Of a stretch of 9,449 nt of DNA, positions 6,535 through 9,449 are shown in pieces; positions within the stretch are counted from its first letter, which is position 1; every line of letters starts with the position of its first letter. The notes below the pieces were generated by a model, which searched no databases, was not told the origin of the DNA, and saw only the letters and a program-made list of their open reading frames with translations. Origin of the DNA: an uncultured Bacilli bacterium (lineage in GTDB: Bacteria > Bacillota_I > Bacilli_A > RF39 > UBA660); assembly GCA_944363745.1 (NCBI GenBank), contig CALVVD010000031.1:1-9449 (forward strand). Reading direction: 5' to 3'. Position numbers and translations under genes: made by a program.

Positions 6535-6873
6535 TTATTTAATAATCAAGCTATCGATATGAATTCTACTATCGATGGTAATAATAATGTCGTTGACCAA
6601 GATATGAATATTGATATTAATATGAACAATAATAGTATGGGAATGGGCCAAAATAATATGGAAGTGATGGATAGCGGGTCTCCAATCATTGAACCAACAC
6701 AGGAACGTCAAATAAATAGAACCTTCGTTCATCAAGTACCTCATGTATGTCCAATCCATACAAGAATAGTTAATCATCACATTTTCAAACATACTTATTG
6801 TCCTAGATATACTTGTTGTGAAGAAAATGTTTGTTGTAATATCGATCAAGGTTCATGCTGTAACTTTCGTTAG
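6532..6873 (+). CDS. CotD-like spore coat protein
   Basis: This is a 113-residue protein. Residues 1-50 are low-complexity and rich in Asn (13) and Met (8). Residues 60-113 are His- and Cys-rich: six His (67, 71, 76, 82, 83, 87) and eight Cys, four of the latter as CC pairs plus C73 and C90 spaced among them (CPIHTRIVNHHIFKH, YTCCEENVCC, SCC). The VPH-CP-H-VNHH-F-H order resembles the inner spore coat protein CotD of Bacillus subtilis, which also ends in a CC motif. Family knowledge places CotD in the inner coat, made in the mother cell. A metal-binding or disulfide-cross-linked role is inferred from composition. AGGAGG (6519-6524) is the ribosome site, lying inside a hairpin. The gene is monocistronic, bounded by ffh and a terminator that begins in its stop codon. 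A general Cys-rich structural protein is the alternative. Confidence 0.75.
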   Translation: MLFNNQAIDMNSTIDGNNNVVDQDMNIDINMNNNSMGMGQNNMEVMDSGSPIIEPTQERQINRTFVHQVPHVCPIHTRIVNHHIFKHTYCPRYTCCEENVCCNIDQGSCCNFR

Positions 6874-6897
6874 CCAAGATTAACTTCTTGGCTTTTT
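6872..6897 (+). terminator. Intrinsic terminator of the CotD-like gene
   Basis: An 8-bp perfect GC-containing stem, AGCCAAGA (6872-6879) with TCTTGGCT (6886-6893), has a 6-base loop and five T's (6893-6897). The stem begins inside the TAG stop codon. Confidence 0.85.
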
Positions 6898-6923
6898 ACA
6901 TGTTAAAAAATGTCTAATTATGT

Positions 6924-6952
6924 CATTTTACTTGTAAAATATTCTTTATAAT
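6924..6952 (+). promoter_or_regulatory. Promoter region of rpoZ
   Basis: A perfect TATAAT lies at 6947-6952 in the gap before rpoZ. The hexamer at the ideal -35 distance (6924-6929, CATTTT) is poor. Transcription would start near 6959, giving a leader of about 25 bases. The position over which a -35 would be read is covered by a short palindrome at 6925-6940. Confidence 0.5.
6925..6940. promoter_or_regulatory. Palindrome overlapping the rpoZ -35 region
   Basis: ATTTTAC and GTAAAAT form a perfect 7-bp inverted repeat around two T's. Its position over the -35 of rpoZ suits a repressor or activator site. It is AT-rich and only 16 bases long, so chance cannot be excluded. Confidence 0.3.
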
Positions 6953-6966
6953 TATAAGATAATAAT

Positions 6967-6972
6967 AAGGAG
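6967..6972 (+). promoter_or_regulatory. Ribosome binding site that selects GTG 6983 for rpoZ
   Basis: AAGGAG ends 10 bases before GTG 6983 but only 1 base before the in-frame GTG 6974. The later start also gives MNYPSIDKLL, which aligns with the usual beginning of omega (M-[LY]-PSID). Confidence 0.8.
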
Positions 6973-6982
6973 TGTGATACAA

Positions 6983-7189
6983 GTGAATTATCCATCTATT
7001 GATAAATTACTTAATATTGTAAGTTCTAAATATGAATTAGTTCATATCGCTGCAAGACGTAGTAAAGAAATGACTAAAGATGAACACTATCAATTAGCCT
7101 TAAACCAATATAAATGTAAAAAAAATATTGGTAGAGCTTTAGAAGAAATATTAGAGGGAAAATTAAAAGTAGTTGAAAAAGAAAACTAA
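6983..7189 (+). CDS. rpoZ: DNA-directed RNA polymerase omega subunit
   Basis: This small subunit clamps the beta-prime C-terminal region and aids assembly and stability of RNA polymerase. The 68 residues match the family length in Bacillota (67 in B. subtilis). PSIDKLL (4-10), SKYELVHIAARRSKEM (15-30, the strongest omega signature) and GRALEEI (50-56) are all present and in order. GTG 6983 is chosen as start because of ribosome-site spacing and alignment. The gene stands alone between two terminators. Elsewhere in Bacillota it usually follows gmk and precedes coaBC/priA, in the same neighbourhood as fmt, so its place about 2.6 kb from fmt may be a remnant of that cluster broken up by insertions. 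Confidence 0.95.
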   Translation: MNYPSIDKLLNIVSSKYELVHIAARRSKEMTKDEHYQLALNQYKCKKNIGRALEEILEGKLKVVEKEN

Positions 7190-7193
7190 TAAG

Positions 7194-7223
7194 AAACACA
7201 TATCACTATTTGGTATGTGTTTT
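7194..7223 (+). terminator. Intrinsic terminator of rpoZ
   Basis: An 11-bp stem AAACACATATC (7194-7204) with GGTATGTGTTT (7212-7222), one G-U pair, has a 7-base loop and ends in T4 (7220-7223) followed by ATTATTT. It starts 4 bases after the rpoZ stop codon. Confidence 0.85.
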
Positions 7224-7227
7224 ATTA

Positions 7228-7256
7228 TTTAAATTAACTATTTAATGTGATAGAAT
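7228..7256 (+). promoter_or_regulatory. Extended -10 promoter of the radical SAM gene
   Basis: TTTAAA (7228-7233), a 17-base spacer and TAGAAT (7251-7256) with TGA just upstream give an extended -10 (TGnTAGAAT). Transcription would begin near 7263, leaving a leader of about 15 bases that consists mainly of the ribosome site. The ATG at 7255 lies inside the -10 box and so would not be in the mRNA. Confidence 0.6.
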
Positions 7257-7262
7257 GACTGT

Positions 7263-7271
7263 AGAGGGGGA
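7263..7271 (+). promoter_or_regulatory. Ribosome binding site that selects ATG 7279
   Basis: AGAGGGGGA is a purine-rich site 7 bases before ATG 7279. The earlier in-frame ATG 7255 has no ribosome site and lies in the promoter. Starting at 7279 also puts the radical SAM cysteines at the usual 10-20 residues from the N-terminus. Confidence 0.8.
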
Positions 7272-7278
7272 ATTAATA

Positions 7279-8343
7279 ATGTTAAATGATTTATGCTTTG
7301 AAATAATAGAAACCTGTCCTAATAATTGTTTATTTTGTTCTTCTTGTTCATCTATCAATAAAAAAAGAATGATAGATTATAAAAAGTTTAAAGAAGTAAT
7401 AGATTATTTTATTAGTATAGGCGGAATAAAAGAAATATCTATATCTGGAGGAGAACCTCTCTTACATCCTGAACTATTAAGAATGATTAGATATTGTAAA
7501 CTAAATAATATTAAAACAGTCTTATTCACTAGTGGTATAAAACTAAGAACTAAAATGACAGAAGAAGATAAAGAAATATTAGAGTTCAATCTAAGAAAAC
7601 AGTATAAGTCATATTTATCTGAAGGTGTGTCTAAAGAAGAGTTTGATATATTGATTGCAAAGCAAATGAAGATTTACTTATGGTATAATGAAAAAACTTT
7701 TGATTCTCTATCATCATCTGACTGTAAACTATTAAAAGAAAGTGGACTTGATAAAATTGTTTTTGACTTTGAAGCTTGGAACAAAGATGTATATGATAAA
7801 ATTATGGGAACTAAAGATTTATTTGATTTAGTAACATTATCAATGATAAAATCAAAAAGTGCTGGACTTAATACCGATGCTCATTTCATTCCTACAAAAA
7901 TTAATTACAAAGAACTCACTGATATTATTGAAATGCTTAATGTTGCAGAATTTGATGAGTTAAGCATTCTTAATTTTGTTCCCCAAGGAAGAGGTAAAAC
8001 AAATGAAGATTTACTATCTTTAACAGAAGAAGAATTTAGAGAGTTTCTTGAAATCTATGAAAAATGTAAAAATGATTTTAAAGGAAATTTACGAGTAGGT
8101 ATCCATTTACAAGAAGAAGATACTCATAAGTGCACAGCAGGTTTATCTAAATTAGTTATTAAATATGATGGTACAGTTTTACCATGTGCAGCCTTTAAAG
8201 AATATGATTTAAAAACACTTAATAGTATGGGAATAAAAACACCTAATATCTATACTAATTTAGAAGAAGTAAAAATACATAATGGTACTAGAAAGAAGCC
8301 TTTATGTAAAGAGTTATATCATTTTAATAAAGTAATTAAATAA
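7279..8343 (+). CDS. Radical SAM protein with reduced SPASM/twitch-like C-terminus
   Basis: This 354-residue enzyme should bind a [4Fe-4S] cluster and S-adenosylmethionine and make a 5'-deoxyadenosyl radical; its substrate is unknown. The cluster motif CPNNCLFC gives C13, C17 and C20 (CxxxCxxC). SAM contacts include SGGEP (56-60) and TSG (84-86). A charged helical insertion at about 88-150 separates early barrel strands. The later half GLDKIVFDFE...VYDKIMGTKDLFD and FVPQGRGK (233-240) is typical of MoaA/SPASM-type barrels. The C-terminal part has CTAG (C285), DGTVLPC (C303) and a single late C343, fewer than the seven of a full SPASM domain, so perhaps one auxiliary cluster at most. No RiPP precursor peptide or obvious partner gene is adjacent. 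It has its own promoter, and the IS110 element lies directly downstream. Confidence 0.9.
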   Translation: MLNDLCFEIIETCPNNCLFCSSCSSINKKRMIDYKKFKEVIDYFISIGGIKEISISGGEPLLHPELLRMIRYCKLNNIKTVLFTSGIKLRTKMTEEDKEILEFNLRKQYKSYLSEGVSKEEFDILIAKQMKIYLWYNEKTFDSLSSSDCKLLKESGLDKIVFDFEAWNKDVYDKIMGTKDLFDLVTLSMIKSKSAGLNTDAHFIPTKINYKELTDIIEMLNVAEFDELSILNFVPQGRGKTNEDLLSLTEEEFREFLEIYEKCKNDFKGNLRVGIHLQEEDTHKCTAGLSKLVIKYDGTVLPCAAFKEYDLKTLNSMGIKTPNIYTNLEEVKIHNGTRKKPLCKELYHFNKVIK

Positions 8344-8350
8344 GGAGACT

Positions 8351-8392
8351 AACTATTAAAAGTCAATAGTAATTTTATAAATTTTAATAGTT
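8351..8392. repeat. 11-bp perfect inverted repeat downstream of the radical SAM gene
   Basis: AACTATTAAAA (8351-8361) is the exact inverse of TTTTAATAGTT (8382-8392), with a 20-base loop. The stem has only one G-C pair and no proper T tail, so it is at best a weak terminator for the radical SAM gene. It lies between that gene and the IS110 transposase and could instead mark the insertion target or the end of the element. Confidence 0.5.
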
Positions 8393-8420
8393 TGTTATAA
8401 ATTGGAAAGAAACCCATGCC

Positions 8421-8444
8421 AAAAAGATTTCACAAAAGTGAAAT
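8421..8444 (-). terminator. Terminator of the IS110 transposase gene
   Basis: On the minus strand, ATTTCAC (8444-8438) and GTGAAAT (8433-8427) form a 7-bp stem with a TTTT loop, followed by CTTTTT (8426-8421). It starts about 20 bases past the transposase stop. Confidence 0.65.
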
Positions 8445-8465
8445 TTTGAAAAAATCATGTTTTGA

Positions 8466-9449
8466 TTATTTCAATAAAGACGGATCGAAATCAATGTTGT
8501 TTTTCTCAAGAGTGTAAATAACTCTAATAAGTTTTTTACAAACATGAGATAAAGCAACTCTATGGCATTTACCCTCAGAGCGTTTCTTAAGGTAGAAGTC
8601 ATAAAATGTAGGTGAATATCTTAAGATAGTCATTGCAATATTCATAATTGCATATCTAAGATGACCAGAACCATGTTTAACCATCTTGCCATTATGTTCT
8701 AATGTGCCAGACTGAATAATACTAGGTTCAAGTCCAGCAAAAGCAAGCATTTTATTTTGACTAGAGAAATTAGAAATATCTCCATATTCAGATAAAATAA
8801 TTGCCGCAGATATTTCACCTAACCCAGGAATGGTTAACATTCTAGGGTTAAGATCTTTGATAATTGTAGAAATTTGTTTATTTATTGGATCAATTTTTTC
8901 ATTAAAGTTATTGATAATAGAGACATAAGTAGAAATAAGTAAATCAGTATTTTCATCATGATGTCCAACTGAGTTTTTGGCAAGTTCTTTAAGTTGAGCA
9001 AACTTAGCATAAGTAAACTTACCATGAGAAATACATCTAATTGAATCATAATCTTTCATTAAGGAAATGTGTTCTACGTTCTTATATTTATTTAAAATAA
9101 ATAGTAATGTAGTAGAAATCATATTGTTAAAAAAAGGTTTTAATTCAGGAAAAGATTTATCTAATTCGTTGGTTAATAAAACTTCAAATTTACTTCTTTC
9201 TTTAATTAACAGTTCTCTTGATCTACATAGTGACTTTAATGTGTAAATGTTGTATAATAAACATGAATTTGGTTTGTATTGAATGGACATCAGATAATTA
9301 GCCATAGTAAAACTATCTGCTTTATCTGTTTTTGTTCTACGTAAGCTTCGAGCTTTTAAAAATTGGTGTACAACAAGAGGATTCACTTTCATAAATGAAT
9401 AATCTTGATTGGTTAAAAACAATTCCAAATTCAAAGAATAATGTCCAGT
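8466..9449 (-). CDS. IS110-family transposase, N-terminus cut by the window edge
   Basis: These are the C-terminal 327 residues of a DEDD (RuvC-fold) recombinase. The frame is open to the last base: the true reading begins TGHYSLNLELF, so a TTG at 9434 is not the start. Counting from the edge, the EATGHY motif appears as TGHY (1-4), and TKTDKADS (39-46) supplies the late aspartates (D42, D45). The C-terminal transposase_20 domain has LTIPGLGE (about 205-212), LAFAGLEPS and IIQSGT with the expected catalytic Ser (about 247), then KHGSGHLRYAI. IS110 transposases are usually about 400 residues, so roughly 70-90 residues, including the first acidic position, lie outside. The visible part has no frameshift or stop. 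Family knowledge: IS110 enzymes are guided by a bridge RNA from the element's non-coding end, which in most members lies upstream of the gene and so is not visible. Confidence 0.95.
   Translation of the reverse strand, partial: TGHYSLNLELFLTNQDYSFMKVNPLVVHQFLKARSLRRTKTDKADSFTMANYLMSIQYKPNSCLLYNIYTLKSLCRSRELLIKERSKFEVLLTNELDKSFPELKPFFNNMISTTLLFILNKYKNVEHISLMKDYDSIRCISHGKFTYAKFAQLKELAKNSVGHHDENTDLLISTYVSIINNFNEKIDPINKQISTIIKDLNPRMLTIPGLGEISAAIILSEYGDISNFSSQNKMLAFAGLEPSIIQSGTLEHNGKMVKHGSGHLRYAIMNIAMTILRYSPTFYDFYLKKRSEGKCHRVALSHVCKKLIRVIYTLEKNNIDFDPSLLK

Larger units (their letters stand above)
8401..9449 (-). mobile_element. IS110-family insertion sequence, partial
   Basis: A transposase gene fills most of this stretch, and its non-coding 3' flank extends to roughly 8400. 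The inner boundary is uncertain because IS110 elements lack terminal inverted repeats and usually make no target duplication. A GC-richer tract GGCATGGGTTTCTTTCC (minus strand, about 8420-8404) is the most distinctive candidate for the right end. The other end lies beyond the window. Confidence 0.6.

Noticed and set aside
6535..6849. 104-codon open frame on the minus strand over the CotD-like gene
   Set aside because: It is antisense to a gene with a strong ribosome site and a recognisable His/Cys pattern; its Ile/His-rich translation simply mirrors the Asn/Asp and Met/His codons.
7255..7278. ATG 7255 as start of the radical SAM protein
   Set aside because: It falls inside the extended -10 box and has no ribosome site, whereas ATG 7279 has one at the right distance.
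7404..7589. 61-codon minus-strand frame inside the radical SAM gene
   Set aside because: It overlaps the conserved SAM-binding region of a well-supported gene and has no start signals.
8344..8465. RiPP precursor peptide gene next to the radical SAM gene
   Set aside because: All frames in this gap are closed within a few codons and no small Cys-, Gly- or Ser-rich peptide is encoded on either strand.
1..9449. CRISPR array or tRNA/rRNA genes
   Set aside because: No regularly spaced long direct repeats and no tRNA cloverleaf or rRNA segment was found on reading both strands.

Overview
The window is very AT-rich, low-GC DNA and reads as the chromosome of a genome-economical, low-GC Gram-positive bacterium (Bacillota, Bacilli or Mollicutes-like, such as uncultured gut RF39-type lineages). 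This rests on AT-rich codon use, strong AGGAGG-type ribosome sites, an omega subunit and Ffh of Bacillus type, and a CotD-like spore-coat protein. Tryptophan is written TGG and fmt ends on TGA, so the standard bacterial code is used, not Mycoplasma code 4. The lineage is an inference; no 16S or other decisive marker is present.

Layout, left to right. Bases 1-76 carry spaced copies of CGTCAAT and may be the tip of an IS21-like element. Bases 77-231 form the leader of a large surface protein. This leader holds an exceptional run of nine G's between a -35-like and a -10-like hexamer, then a strong terminator-like hairpin. Bases 232-2067 encode a membrane-anchored surface protein with two C-type-lectin-like (DUF6273-like) modules. 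A terminator whose 3' half overlaps an extended -10 promoter separates it from the next unit. That unit is a tight three-gene operon: a tail-anchored protein with an ADP-ribosyltransferase-like motif pattern (2166-3404), fmt (3406-4344) and a single-pass membrane protein (4341-5075). It is closed by its own terminator.

The next region holds separately controlled small units. ffh (SRP54) has its own promoter. A CotD-like spore-coat gene has its ribosome site and start codon lying in a hairpin. rpoZ (RNA polymerase omega) has its own promoter-like region and terminator. A radical SAM protein with a reduced SPASM-type C-terminus follows, with an extended -10 promoter. The right end is a minus-strand IS110-family transposase, cut at the N-terminus by the window edge, with a terminator just past its stop.

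The housekeeping genes cover initiator tRNA formylation (fmt), co-translational membrane targeting (ffh) and transcription (rpoZ). Around them sit cell-surface and accessory genes. The most unusual material is regulatory: the G9 tract in the surface-protein leader and the start-site hairpin of the CotD-like gene. Two proteins of unresolved function also stand out: the ADP-ribosyltransferase-like protein and the orphan radical SAM enzyme.
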